Source: Shouchella lonarensis (GTDB lineage: Bacteria; Bacillota; Bacilli; Bacillales; Bacillaceae_D). From it: a stretch of DNA of 64,000 nucleotides. Shown piece by piece: positions 29,978 to 39,208 of the stretch. The stretch lies in the NCBI RefSeq assembly GCF_900096965.1, contig NZ_FMYM01000013.1, forward strand, positions 1 to 64,000. Reading direction: 5' to 3'. The position numbers and the translations under genes are program-made. Under the pieces are notes generated by a model. The model had not been told where the DNA came from. It did no database searches and saw only the letters and a program-made list of their open reading frames with translations. The first letter of the stretch is position 1. Each line of letters begins with the position of its first letter.

Positions 29978-31261
29978 ATGTTAGACGTAAAGAAATTGCG
30001 CACGGAATTTGCGCAAGTAAAAGTAGCATTAGAAAAGCGCGGTGGAACGATTGAAGGATTGGATCGGTTCAGCTCCCTTGATGAAGAGCGGCGCGCACTT
30101 ATTCAAACAGTTGAGTCACTAAAACAAAAACGTAACGATGTTTCAGATCAAATTGCGGTGTTAAAAAAAGAAAAGCAAGATGCAACAGCGTTGATCCAAG
30201 AGATGAAACACGTATCAGAAGATATTAAAGGGCATGATACACGCTTGCGTTCATTGGATGAAGCATTACAATTGTTACTACTGTCGTTACCGAATATCCC
30301 TCAAGACACTGTGCCAGTTGGTGCCACTGAAGAAGAAAATCGAGAAGAGCGTAAGTGGGGTGAGGTGCCGACTTTTGACTTCACTCCAAAGCCGCACTGG
30401 GAAATTGGTACTGAACTTGGTATTTTAGATTTCGAACGGGCCGCAAAAATTACAGGTAGTCGCTTCATCGTTTATCGCGGGCTTGGCGCACGACTGGAGC
30501 GGGCATTGATCAATCTCATGATGGACATGCATGCTACAGAGCATGGTTATGAGGAAGTGCTTCCTCCTTATATGGTGAATCGTGCTTGCATGGTTGGTAC
30601 GGGGCAACTACCAAAATTCGCCGAGGATTCTTTTATGATTCGTGAAGAGGATTATTTTTTAATCCCAACGGCGGAAGTACCGGTCACCAATTTTCATCGA
30701 GATGAAATTTTAACAGCAGCACAACTGCCAATTGCTTATAATGCATATAGCACAAATTTCCGTTCTGAAGCGGGTTCAGCTGGTCGGGACACGCGTGGGA
30801 TCATTCGTCAACACCAATTCAATAAAGTTGAACTCGTGCGTTTTTCTTTACCAGAGGATTCAAACGAACAACTAGAATTGATGACCAGTCATGCCGAAAA
30901 CGTGTTGAAACGGTTGGAACTGCCGTACCGCATTGTGACATTGTGTACCGGCGATTTAGGATTCGGCTCTACAAAAACGTATGACCTAGAAGTGTGGGTA
31001 CCAAGTGCTGGGGAATATCGCGAAATTTCTTCTTGCTCGAACATGGGAGACTTCCAAGCTCGGCGTGCGAATATTAAATTTCGCCGGGAACAAGGTGGTA
31101 AACTAGAGTTTGCGCATACATTAAATGGCTCAGGTTTAGCGGTGGGACGAACGGTTGTGGCGATTCTGGAGAATTATCAGCAAGCCGATGGATCCGTTGT
31201 TATTCCGGAAGCATTGCGTCCTTATATGGGGAATGTAGATGTCATTCAAATGCAGGGCTAA
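29978..31261 (+). CDS. serS: Seryl-tRNA synthetase
   Basis: Class II aminoacyl-tRNA synthetase charging tRNA-Ser (and tRNA-Sec where present). 427 residues: N-terminal antiparallel coiled-coil arm (about 30-100), motif 2 [21 protein letters not shown], motif 3 [16 protein letters not shown]. Only 49 nt separate it from the helicase gene, so there is no room for the T-box leader that regulates serS in B. subtilis; expression is either from a weak local promoter (TACAAT at 29944) or by read-through. Confidence 0.97.
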   Translation: MLDVKKLRTEFAQVKVALEKRGGTIEGLDRFSSLDEERRALIQTVESLKQKRNDVSDQIAVLKKEKQDATALIQEMKHVSEDIKGHDTRLRSLDEALQLLLLSLPNIPQDTVPVGATEEENREERKWGEVPTFDFTPKPHWEIGTELGILDFERAAKITGSRFIVYRGLGARLERALINLMMDMHATEHGYEEVLPPYMVNRACMVGTGQLPKFAEDSFMIREEDYFLIPTAEVPVTNFHRDEILTAAQLPIAYNAYSTNFRSEAGSAGRDTRGIIRQHQFNKVELVRFSLPEDSNEQLELMTSHAENVLKRLELPYRIVTLCTGDLGFGSTKTYDLEVWVPSAGEYREISSCSNMGDFQARRANIKFRREQGGKLEFAHTLNGSGLAVGRTVVAILENYQQADGSVVIPEALRPYMGNVDVIQMQG

Positions 31262-31272
31262 AGTAAATATTT

Positions 31273-31319
31273 GCGTAAAAAAAACCTGGAAAGCTGATGC
31301 TCTCCAGGTTTTTTTACGC
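31273..31319. terminator. Bidirectional terminator between serS and oppF
   Basis: Stem AACCTGGA.AGC/GCT.TCCAGGTT with one mismatch, flanked by an A-run on the left and a T-run on the right, and closed by GCGT/ACGC. It works for both convergent genes. Confidence 0.85.
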
Positions 31320-31347
31320 TTCAGGCTCCTGATTCTAACCTAAGAAA

Positions 31348-32364
31348 TCAATATGCAGGCTTTCGCTCACCAGAAGTAATTTCCTCCATGTAATGGCAAG
31401 CGCCTGTATGTCCGTCTTTCATGCTTTCTGTCGTGCGTAGCACAGGCGTATCAGTTTTACACTTTTCTCCAGCAAATGGACAACGTGTATGGAAGCGACA
31501 ACCAGTTGGTGGATCGATTGGCGAAGGGACGTCGCCTTTTAAAATGATACGTCCGCGGTCACCGCCTGGTTCTGGCTTTGGAATGGCTGACAATAATGCT
31601 TTTGTATATGGGTGTTGTGGGTTGTCAAAGACAGACTTTTTGTCGCCCATTTCAACGATACGCCCAAGATACATGACTATGACGCGGTCAGAAATATGAC
31701 GTACGACCCCTAAATCATGAGAAATAAACAAGTACGTTAATTTTAACTCGCGCTGGAGCTTTTTAAGCAAGTTAATGACTTGCGCTTGGATGGATACGTC
31801 TAGTGCTGACACCGCTTCATCACAAATGATGAGTTTCGGGTCTACAGCAAGGGCGCGGGCAATGCCGACCCGTTGTCTTTGTCCACCACTAAACTCATGT
31901 GGAAAGCGGTCAATTTGGTGTTCACCAAGCCCAACGGTTTTCATGAGTTCTCGAATGCGGCGGTCGTGCTCTTTTGATGGTGCAATATTTTGGATCGTCA
32001 TCGCTTCAGACAAAACTTGTCGGACTGTTTGTCTTGGATTAATTGATGCATAAGGGTCTTGGAAAATGATTTGCAAATCTTTTCTTTTTGCCCGCATTTG
32101 CCTGCGGTTAAGAGAAAGCAAGTCTTCGCCTTGAAAGGTAATCTCTCCGCTAGTTGGTTCATCAAGACGCAAAATTGCGCGACCAGTTGTGGATTTCCCA
32201 CAGCCAGATTCTCCGACAATAGAAACCGTTTCCCCTTCATCAATAGAGAAAGTAATATCGTCAACTGCTTTGACGTGATTGACAGTGCGTCCGAGAAAAC
32301 CGCCTTTAATTGGGAAGTATTGTTTTAAATGTTTAACTTTGAGTAGCGTATTCGTCACGTACAT
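31348..32364 (-). CDS. Oligopeptide/dipeptide ABC transporter ATPase (OppF/DppF-type)
   Basis: 338-residue ABC ATPase of peptide importers: Walker [10 protein letters not shown], signature [14 protein letters not shown], Walker [13 protein letters not shown], and the C-terminal oligo_HPY region with the Cys cluster ([15 protein letters not shown]) that in related ATPases holds an Fe-S cluster. Last gene of oppC-B-D-F; its start overlaps the 3' end of the D subunit by 32 nt. GGAGGTGA abuts the ATG; a GTG two codons later would have better spacing. Confidence 0.93.
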   Translation of the reverse strand: MYVTNTLLKVKHLKQYFPIKGGFLGRTVNHVKAVDDITFSIDEGETVSIVGESGCGKSTTGRAILRLDEPTSGEITFQGEDLLSLNRRQMRAKRKDLQIIFQDPYASINPRQTVRQVLSEAMTIQNIAPSKEHDRRIRELMKTVGLGEHQIDRFPHEFSGGQRQRVGIARALAVDPKLIICDEAVSALDVSIQAQVINLLKKLQRELKLTYLFISHDLGVVRHISDRVIVMYLGRIVEMGDKKSVFDNPQHPYTKALLSAIPKPEPGGDRGRIILKGDVPSPIDPPTGCRFHTRCPFAGEKCKTDTPVLRTTESMKDGHTGACHYMEEITSGERKPAY

Positions 32365-33364
32365 TCACCTCCGGGCCGTCCCATTTATCTGTATAGATCC
32401 AACAACGGACTTGTCGGTGGTCGTCTTCTACTTCTAAATACGGAAGTTCCTTACAAACTTCGCGCGCAAATGGACAGCGTGGTGCAAAACGACAACCGTT
32501 TGGCATATCTGCTGGTGCAGGGACAGCGCCTTTAATAATGGCCAGATCGCCTTCAATGTCTGTATCATGTCGCGGAAGAGATTTCATCAGTCCTACTGTG
32601 TAAGGGTGTTTCGGTTTCGCAAATAAGTCTTCTACGGTTGCAAATTCAACGACTTGTCCACCGTACATGACAGCGACATGGTCACATGTTTCGGCGACAA
32701 CACCGAGATCATGAGTAATCATAATGACTGACATGCCGAGTCGTGTTTGTAAGTCTTTAATAAGCTCTAAAATTTGTGCTTGAATGGTGACATCAAGTGC
32801 TGTCGTTGGTTCATCAGCAATGAGTAACTCAGGATTGCAGGCAAGTGCGATCGCAATCATGACACGTTGACGCATCCCCCCTGACAGCTCAAACGGATAC
32901 TGATCAATACGCTTTTTTGGTGATGGGATGCCAACAAGTTCCAACATTTCAATCGCGCGTTGACGTGCTTCTTTTTTAGAAATGTTTTCATGGATGAGAT
33001 ATGACTCAATAATTTGTTGCCCGACAGTAAATGTAGGATTTAATGACGTCATCGGTTCTTGAAAAATCATGGAAATTTGGTTTCCACGTATACGGCGCAT
33101 TTCAGCTGGTTTTTTGTTTGTTAAGTCTTCACCGTGAAAAAGAATTTCTCCACCGACAATTTTTCCTGGATGAGAGAGTAAATTTAAGATGGATAAAGAA
33201 GTAATGCTTTTTCCAGAGCCAGATTCACCAACGATACCAAGTGTTTTTCCTTTTGGTACATCAAATGTGACCCCATCTACTGCTTTTACTTCTAACTCTT
33301 TTGTGAAAAACGATGTTCGCAAATCCCGAACTTGTAAAATCGCATCGTTTGCCAATGGTTCCAC
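32333..33364 (-). CDS. Oligopeptide/dipeptide ABC transporter ATPase (OppD/DppD-type)
   Basis: 343 residues, partner of the F-type ATPase: Walker A GESGSGKSI, signature LSGGMRQRVMIAIAL, Walker B LLIADEPTTALD, C-terminal GCRFAPRCPFAREVC Cys motif. The frame opens with GTG at 33364, very near AAAGG; a TTG at 33355 (LANDAILQVRDL) is a better-spaced alternative. Follows the B permease by 30 nt. Confidence 0.93.
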   Translation of the reverse strand: MEPLANDAILQVRDLRTSFFTKELEVKAVDGVTFDVPKGKTLGIVGESGSGKSITSLSILNLLSHPGKIVGGEILFHGEDLTNKKPAEMRRIRGNQISMIFQEPMTSLNPTFTVGQQIIESYLIHENISKKEARQRAIEMLELVGIPSPKKRIDQYPFELSGGMRQRVMIAIALACNPELLIADEPTTALDVTIQAQILELIKDLQTRLGMSVIMITHDLGVVAETCDHVAVMYGGQVVEFATVEDLFAKPKHPYTVGLMKSLPRHDTDIEGDLAIIKGAVPAPADMPNGCRFAPRCPFAREVCKELPYLEVEDDHRQVRCWIYTDKWDGPEVNVRDEYATQS

Positions 33365-33394
33365 ACCTTTCTATTTGTGCTAAAGAGACGTATA

Positions 33395-34351
33395 TTAATC
33401 TATGTCAACACGTTTATTGACAAATCGATAAGCAATATCAACAAGCAAATTGACAAGCACGAAGCAGAGGGCAGCAATTAAAATACCTGCTTGCATAACC
33501 GGGAAGTCACGCGTCGTAATTGCATCAAGGATGAGGCGCCCCATGCCATTAATCGCAAAGACACTTTCTGAAAGAACGGCGCCACCAAGTAATCCCCCAA
33601 AACTGATACCAACAACGGTAATGACAGGGATAAGGGCATTTTTTAGCGCGTGTCGATAGATGACATAACGTTCTTTTACGCCTTTGGCACGGGCGGTACG
33701 AATATAGTCTTGATGAATGACTTCTAGCATGCTGGATCGCGTCATTCGGGCGATAATGGCTGCACCTGAGACGCCAAGCATGACAACAGGTAAGACAAGC
33801 TGATCGATCGACCCCCAGCCGGACGGTTTGAACCATGTCGTATCAATAAAGGGAAGATCACCGATAATCGGGATATTTCCAAGTGCAAACCATTGAATGA
33901 GGATGAGTCCGAGCCAGAAATTTGGCATGGACATTCCAAACAGTGCTGCAACCATAATGGCTGAGTCTGTGAACGTCCCACGTTTTGTTGCTGAAATGAC
34001 ACCAGCAATCAAGCCGAGGAAGACACTGAGAATGGTACTATATAAGGCCAGTTCGAAGGTGATACCAAGCCTTGGAAAAATTAAATCTGAAACAGGTTGT
34101 CCGCTCCGAATCGACGTACCGAAGTCAAGTTGAATGAGGTTTGCCATATAACGAAAATATTGCACAGGATAGGGCTGATCAAGACCAAGCCGCTTATTTA
34201 AAGCTTCGATTTGTTCAGGTGTTGCTGATTCTCCAGCCAGAACTTGTGCAGGATCACCAGGGATAAAATGCATCAGGGCAAATACGAGAATCGTAACACC
34301 AATAACAACAGGAATAAGCTGCAGTAAGCGGCGAACGAGAAATTTTAGCAT
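33395..34351 (-). CDS. Peptide ABC transporter permease (OppB/DppB-type)
   Basis: 318-residue BPD-type permease with six transmembrane helices; N-terminal MLKFLVRRLLQLIPVVIGVTILVF and the EAA loop DYIRTARAKGVKERYVIYRHALKNALIP that contacts the ATPases. Follows the C permease by 15 nt in one operon. Confidence 0.94.
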   Translation of the reverse strand: MLKFLVRRLLQLIPVVIGVTILVFALMHFIPGDPAQVLAGESATPEQIEALNKRLGLDQPYPVQYFRYMANLIQLDFGTSIRSGQPVSDLIFPRLGITFELALYSTILSVFLGLIAGVISATKRGTFTDSAIMVAALFGMSMPNFWLGLILIQWFALGNIPIIGDLPFIDTTWFKPSGWGSIDQLVLPVVMLGVSGAAIIARMTRSSMLEVIHQDYIRTARAKGVKERYVIYRHALKNALIPVITVVGISFGGLLGGAVLSESVFAINGMGRLILDAITTRDFPVMQAGILIAALCFVLVNLLVDIAYRFVNKRVDID

Positions 34352-34366
34352 AGGTACACCTCTTTT

Positions 34367-35260
34367 CTAGTTTTTCAATTTAGGATCTAACGCGTCACGT
34401 AAGCCGTCACCGAAAATATTAAAGGCGAGCACAAAAAGCGCAATCGCAATACCTGGTGCGTACGTTAAATGTGGGGCATCGTACATGTAAGAACGACCAG
34501 CATTTAACATCGCACCCCATTCAGGTGAAGGTGGTTGTGCGCCGAGTCCGAGAAAAGAGAGCCCCGCTGCTGCAAGTACGCCGGTAGCAATCGATAACGT
34601 TGTTTGTACAATAAGTGGTGATAAAACGTTTGGTAAAATGTGCTTAATAATAATGCGGGTATCACTTGCACCGAGTGCTTTTACGGCGTCAATGTATTCA
34701 AGTTTTTTCACTGCTAAAGTTGAGCCTCGGGCAATACGAGCAAAGACAGGGAAGGAGCCAATGGCAATCGCATAAATGACATTTTCTAACCCTGGTCCAA
34801 GTGTTGCAACAATGGCAAGAGCCAAAATAATACCTGGAAAGGCAAGGAATACATCAACAATTCGCATGATAATCGTATCTGTTTTCCCACCATAATATCC
34901 GGAAATGATCCCAAATGTTGTGCCAACAATACCCGCCAGTGCAACAGAACCGAATCCGATGATGAAAGTAATACTCATCCCGTGTAAAATACGTGAGAGG
35001 ACGTCTCGACCAAAAGCATCTGTGCCAAACCAAAACTCTGCTGAGGGACCTTGTAATTTCACGGCAAAATTTTGTTCGTTTAAACTTTGAGGCGCAATGT
35101 ATGGTCCGATAATTGCTAAAATGCCCAGTAAAATAATGAGTGAGCCGCCAACAATCGCTGACTTATTTGTGATCAGTCGACCGAAAAATGCTTTCCAGCT
35201 TTTCACAAAGGGTCGTTCTGATGCCATCGGTGCTGGCTGAATTTCTGTTTGCCGAGCCAT
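34367..35260 (-). CDS. Peptide ABC transporter permease (OppC/DppC-type)
   Basis: About 297 residues, six transmembrane helices, N-terminal OppC_N segment (WKAFFGRLITNKSAIVGGSLIILL) and EAA loop EYIDAVKALGASDTRIIIKHILPNVLSP. ATG at 35260 has GGGAG 6 nt upstream; an upstream in-frame TTG (35266) is too close to the ribosome-binding site. First gene of the transporter operon, divergent from the first binding protein. Confidence 0.94.
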   Translation of the reverse strand: MARQTEIQPAPMASERPFVKSWKAFFGRLITNKSAIVGGSLIILLGILAIIGPYIAPQSLNEQNFAVKLQGPSAEFWFGTDAFGRDVLSRILHGMSITFIIGFGSVALAGIVGTTFGIISGYYGGKTDTIIMRIVDVFLAFPGIILALAIVATLGPGLENVIYAIAIGSFPVFARIARGSTLAVKKLEYIDAVKALGASDTRIIIKHILPNVLSPLIVQTTLSIATGVLAAAGLSFLGLGAQPPSPEWGAMLNAGRSYMYDAPHLTYAPGIAIALFVLAFNIFGDGLRDALDPKLKN

Positions 35261-35602
35261 ATTCAACTCCCTTTCTCAATGAATTCATGATTGTTTGCGC
35301 ATCCATAACGGAGGCAAACAACAGTGATAAGGTATAGATTTGTACATAATTTTGTCTCATTATACACTACCTTGTCTGTGAAACATAGTCTTGTGAAGAA
35401 GTTTTCACACGAAATAGTGAGATTCATTGCAACCAACTGTCTATTCCTGTTTCTTGTTAGAGGCAATGTTGTGAATGCGTCTATTTACAACTAGTTTTGT
35501 CATATTAGAGAAATATCTGAAAAAGGTGTTGCGTACTTGTCCACGTCTGTGTTAAAGTTTGGTCACAAGAAATCATTTTGGACGGAGAAGGGAAGAGGCG
35601 CT
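35261..35602. promoter_or_regulatory. Divergent control region of the peptide transporter
   Basis: No gene in these 342 bp. On the minus strand a TATAAT -10 box (35359-35364) precedes the permease operon, with no clear -35. At 35511-35525 AAATATCTGAAAAAG matches the CodY box (AATTTTCWGAAAATT) with four mismatches. CodY control would make sense for a peptide importer, but the match is weak. Confidence 0.3.
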
Positions 35603-37204
35603 ATGAAACTAAAAAATGTTCGATTAATTCATTTAATGTGTGTCGCTTTGTTTTCATTCGTTTTCGCTGCGTGTTCTAGTGAGCCAACAGACTCAGGCCA
35701 AGTCGGGCAGCCAGAGCAAGGAGAAAGCACGACCGAAAAAGAACTTCGTATTTCAATGCTATCAGAAATTGTTTCGCTGGACGTGCATGGTGCCAATGAT
35801 ACGTATTCTTCTAACATGACGTCGCAAATCTATGAAACGTTACTAAACCATGATGAAGATCTTGCGCTTACACCAGGACTTGCAAAGTCATACGAACAAA
35901 TCGATGAAACAACGTGGGAATTTCAACTAGAGAAAGACGTTAAATTTCATGACGGCACCCCGTTTACTGCAGAGGCCGTAAAAGCAAACTTTGATCGTGT
36001 ATTAGACCCTGCTGTCGCATCTCAACGTGCGTTTTTATTTACGATGATTGATGAAGTAGAGGTCATCGATGATCATACGGTGCGTTTCCACACAGAATAC
36101 CCGTTTGCGCCACTCCCGTCCCATTTAGCGCACACAGGCGCAGCCATCATGAGTCCAAAAATGATTGCCGAAGATTATGAGGAGATGGCCAAAGGGAAAG
36201 ACCCTGGGTTCGTTATTAATAAGCAAGCAATTGGAACCGGTATGTTCAAGTTTGATGAGTGGAAACGTGGTGAGTCGGTTCGCTTAGTAAAAAATAATGA
36301 TTATTGGGGCGAGCCAGCAAAGGTTGACAGTGTGTTTGTTCGGGTTGTGTCTGAGGGTGGAACGAGGATGGCTGAGTTGCAGACGGGTGATGCACATATT
36401 ATTGACCCACTTAGTCCAAATGAACTCGTCCAAATAGAAGCGACAGACGGTGTCCATTCCGACTCACAGGAAAGCGTCATGATTATGTACGTTGGCTTCA
36501 ACACACAACATGAGTATTTAAGCAACAAAAATGTGCGTAAAGCCATTTCACTTGCACTTGATCGAAATGAGGTGCTCAAAGGTATTTATGATGAGGTTGG
36601 AATTGAAGCGCGCAGTCCGCTAGCGCCAAAAGTGTTTGGTTATGATCCGTCTGTAGCATCAAATGAGCAAAATATTGAGGAAGCAAAGCAGTTACTTGCC
36701 CAAGAAGGATTAGCGGATGGTTTTGACATCGTCTTTCACACGAGCAATGAAAAAGAACGACAAGATATTGCAACGTATGTCCAAAGTGCGCTTGAACCGC
36801 TTAATATTAACGTTAAGATCGAAGTACAAGAATGGGCATCGTTTCTTGAATTTACTGCTGAAGGGGAGCAGGAAATGTTTGTATTGAGCTGGGCAACGGT
36901 GACAGGAGATGCAGACTATGGTCTGTATGCGTTGTTCCATTCAGATAACCACGGGACAACGGGCAATCGTACGTTTACGACGGACGAGCGGTTGGATGAA
37001 AAGCTTGATCAAGCACGTAAAAGCACGGATAGCGACGAGCGACTGGCGCTCTATAAAGACATTCAAAACATCATTGCTGAAGAAGCATACATTCAACCGC
37101 TCGTGCATCAAAATTATTTAGTAGGCATTCGTGATGAGGTAGAAGGTTTTTGGCAACATCCTACGCGTCGTATGATGCTTGGTGATGTTGTGATTAATGA
37201 ATAA
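35603..37204 (+). CDS. Peptide-binding lipoprotein (SBP_bac_5), paralogue 1
   Basis: 533-residue extracytoplasmic solute-binding protein of ABC peptide importers. Signal peptide with lipobox FAAC (Cys near residue 23), acidic/Gln-rich linker, then the SBP_bac_5 fold: FHDGTPFTAEAVKANFDRV, TGMFKFDEWKRGESVRLVKN. ATG 35603 follows GGGAAGAGGCG. It is the most divergent of three tandem paralogues; it probably delivers peptides to the divergent permease. Ligand unknown. Confidence 0.9.
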   Translation: MKLKNVRLIHLMCVALFSFVFAACSSEPTDSGQVGQPEQGESTTEKELRISMLSEIVSLDVHGANDTYSSNMTSQIYETLLNHDEDLALTPGLAKSYEQIDETTWEFQLEKDVKFHDGTPFTAEAVKANFDRVLDPAVASQRAFLFTMIDEVEVIDDHTVRFHTEYPFAPLPSHLAHTGAAIMSPKMIAEDYEEMAKGKDPGFVINKQAIGTGMFKFDEWKRGESVRLVKNNDYWGEPAKVDSVFVRVVSEGGTRMAELQTGDAHIIDPLSPNELVQIEATDGVHSDSQESVMIMYVGFNTQHEYLSNKNVRKAISLALDRNEVLKGIYDEVGIEARSPLAPKVFGYDPSVASNEQNIEEAKQLLAQEGLADGFDIVFHTSNEKERQDIATYVQSALEPLNINVKIEVQEWASFLEFTAEGEQEMFVLSWATVTGDADYGLYALFHSDNHGTTGNRTFTTDERLDEKLDQARKSTDSDERLALYKDIQNIIAEEAYIQPLVHQNYLVGIRDEVEGFWQHPTRRMMLGDVVINE

Positions 37205-37209
37205 CCTTC

Positions 37210-37275
37210 GTACAAGTCGTGCATTCACGCGAGAATAACGCGTAAGGCGTGAATGTTCGAATAAAAGGCTTGTAC
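37210..37275. repeat. Nested inverted repeats between binding proteins 1 and 2
   Basis: Inner arms CATTCACGC (37222-37230) and GCGTGAATG (37247-37255); outer arms GTACAAG (37210-37216) and CTTGTAC (37269-37275). No T-run, and the outer right arm is also the -35 region of the next promoter, so it may be an operator rather than a terminator. Confidence 0.5.
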
Positions 37276-37298
37276 TTGTATTTGAAATCGGCTATAGT
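37270..37298 (+). promoter_or_regulatory. Promoter of binding protein 2
   Basis: TTGTAC (37270-37275), 17 nt, TATAGT (37293-37298). The about 115-nt leader contains a small hairpin GGGGC-GTAGTT-GCCCC. Confidence 0.6.
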
Positions 37299-37418
37299 GA
37301 AAGAGAATGGATGTGTATCGTTTGTATTGATTGTATAAGGGGCGTAGTTGCCCCTACTGCTTCAATCATCTCGCATCATTATCCATGATAGAAGGTAATC
37401 ACAAGGGGGAGAAGAGAA

Positions 37419-39023
37419 ATGAAACCTTTGAAGAAGTCGGTTTATGGTGTATGTGCACTGGCGCTTGCTGTTGGTTTAGCAGCTTGTAGTAGTGAACCTA
37501 CTGATGATGGTAAGAAAAAAGAAGGAGAAGGCAACGGTGCTGCTGGCAGTGGTGAAGGCGGCGATCTTGTGATTGCGATGATGTCGGCTCCGGTAAATCT
37601 AGACCCACATGGTGTAGGGGATGTAGCGTCTTCACAAATACAGGACCTCATCTATGAGCGCTTGATCCAGTTTGATGAAAACCGGGAACTTGAACCAGTT
37701 CTTGCAAAAGATTGGAAAGAAGAAGGAAACAAATTGACATTTGAATTGCAAGAAGGAATCAAATTCCATGATGGTGAAGACTTCAATGCCGAAGTCGTGA
37801 AAAAGAATATTGAGCGGATTAAGGACGAAGATTTGGCTTCTCAGCGTGCGTTCTTATTCGAAAAAGTTTCAGAAATCAATGTGCTCGGTGACTATGAAAT
37901 TGAATTCGTGACAGAAGAGCCGTTTGTGCCGTTAGTTTATAGTTTTGCGCATAGTGGTGGATCGATGATTAGTCCAGCTTCAATTGATGCGGACTATGAA
38001 GCAATCGAAGCTGGGGCAAAACCATATACAAAAGTGAGTGAAAAACCAGCGGGGACAGGTTACTTCAAGTATGATTCTGGAGTGGCAGGTTCCAGTGAGA
38101 TTGTGTTAAAGAAAAATGAAGACTACCGTGATGGGCCACCGAAATTGGATTCAGTCACATTTAAACACGTGAAAGAAGCGAGTACACGACTTGCGGAAGT
38201 AGAGTCTGGTAATTCTCATATTGCTGATAGTGTCGAAGTATCTTTATTGAACCAGCTAGATAACATGCAAGGTGCACATTTGAGTGTGACGGATGGTATT
38301 GCTGGATCTTATTATGGTTTTAATGCGAAGAAAAAGCCTTTTGATAACCCGGATGTGCGACGTGCGATTGCAATGGCGATTGACAACAAAGTGATTGTCG
38401 ATAACATTTGGAATGGCCAAGCGATATTACCGACTGGGCCAATTCCTCCAGGGGTATTTGGATATGACGAGAGTATCCAACCATTACCATATGACCCAGA
38501 AAAAGCAAAAGAGTTGTTAGATAAGGCGGGTGTTAAGGACTTATCGTTTTCTATCACAACAAATGACAATCCACAACGGAAAGCGACTGCAGAGTATATG
38601 CAAAGTGAGTTAGGCAAACTTGGTATCAATGTAGAAGTGAAGGAGCAAGAATGGGCAACCTTCCTTGAAGCAACTGCAAATGGTGAGCACGATATGTTCA
38701 TTCTTGGATGGGGCGCTGCAACAGGCGATGGCGACTATGCGTTAGAACCGTTGTTCCACACCGATCGCCAAGGTGCACCAGGAAATCGCTCGTTCTACTC
38801 AAATACAGAACTTGATGAGATTCTAGATCAAGCAGCTCGTGAAGAAGACGAGAAGGTACGGTTAGACTTGTATAAGAAAGCGCAAGAAATCGTCATTGAA
38901 GACGCACCGGTTGTTTACACGAATTACACGAAGTACTTGAAAGGTATTCGTGATGAAGTGAAGAATGTACGCGTCGATGCTGATGATAAGTATAACTTGT
39001 ACGAAACTTACATTGAGAAATAA
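37419..39023 (+). CDS. Peptide-binding lipoprotein (SBP_bac_5), paralogue 2
   Basis: 534 residues. Lipobox LAAC (Cys near 23), then a low-complexity Lys/Glu/Gly linker, then the SBP_bac_5 domain (FHDGEDFNAEVVKKNIERI; YSFAHSGGSMISPASIDADYEA; PFDNPDVRRAIAMAIDN). Very similar over its whole length to paralogue 3 and less to paralogue 1. ATG behind AGGGGGAGAAGAG, own promoter and own terminator, so it is an independent transcription unit. Confidence 0.92.
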   Translation: MKPLKKSVYGVCALALAVGLAACSSEPTDDGKKKEGEGNGAAGSGEGGDLVIAMMSAPVNLDPHGVGDVASSQIQDLIYERLIQFDENRELEPVLAKDWKEEGNKLTFELQEGIKFHDGEDFNAEVVKKNIERIKDEDLASQRAFLFEKVSEINVLGDYEIEFVTEEPFVPLVYSFAHSGGSMISPASIDADYEAIEAGAKPYTKVSEKPAGTGYFKYDSGVAGSSEIVLKKNEDYRDGPPKLDSVTFKHVKEASTRLAEVESGNSHIADSVEVSLLNQLDNMQGAHLSVTDGIAGSYYGFNAKKKPFDNPDVRRAIAMAIDNKVIVDNIWNGQAILPTGPIPPGVFGYDESIQPLPYDPEKAKELLDKAGVKDLSFSITTNDNPQRKATAEYMQSELGKLGINVEVKEQEWATFLEATANGEHDMFILGWGAATGDGDYALEPLFHTDRQGAPGNRSFYSNTELDEILDQAAREEDEKVRLDLYKKAQEIVIEDAPVVYTNYTKYLKGIRDEVKNVRVDADDKYNLYETYIEK

Positions 39024-39030
39024 GAAAGAT

Positions 39031-39056
39031 AAAAACCGCTGAGAGGCGGTTTTTCT
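39031..39056 (+). terminator. Intrinsic terminator after binding protein 2
   Basis: AAAACCGC/GCGGTTTT stem, loop TGAGAG, followed by TTCTTTT. Confidence 0.85.
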
Positions 39057-39174
39057 TTTGGACTTGATGTGGTTAGTGTACTATTTTATGGGGTTTTCAT
39101 GTCATGTATTTCATATATGTCACATATAAATCAGGTAGTGCGCGTAACTGTTTGTACCACCGGAATTTATTTTT

Positions 39175-39191
39175 AAATATTGGAAATATTT
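39175..39191. promoter_or_regulatory. Palindrome AAATATT-GGA-AATATTT before binding protein 3
   Basis: A 7-bp inverted repeat lies directly upstream of the ribosome-binding site (TGGGAGGA) of the third binding protein. It could be an operator or could simply reflect AT-rich sequence. Confidence 0.35.
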
Positions 39192-39208
39192 TTGGGAGGA
39201 AAATACAA

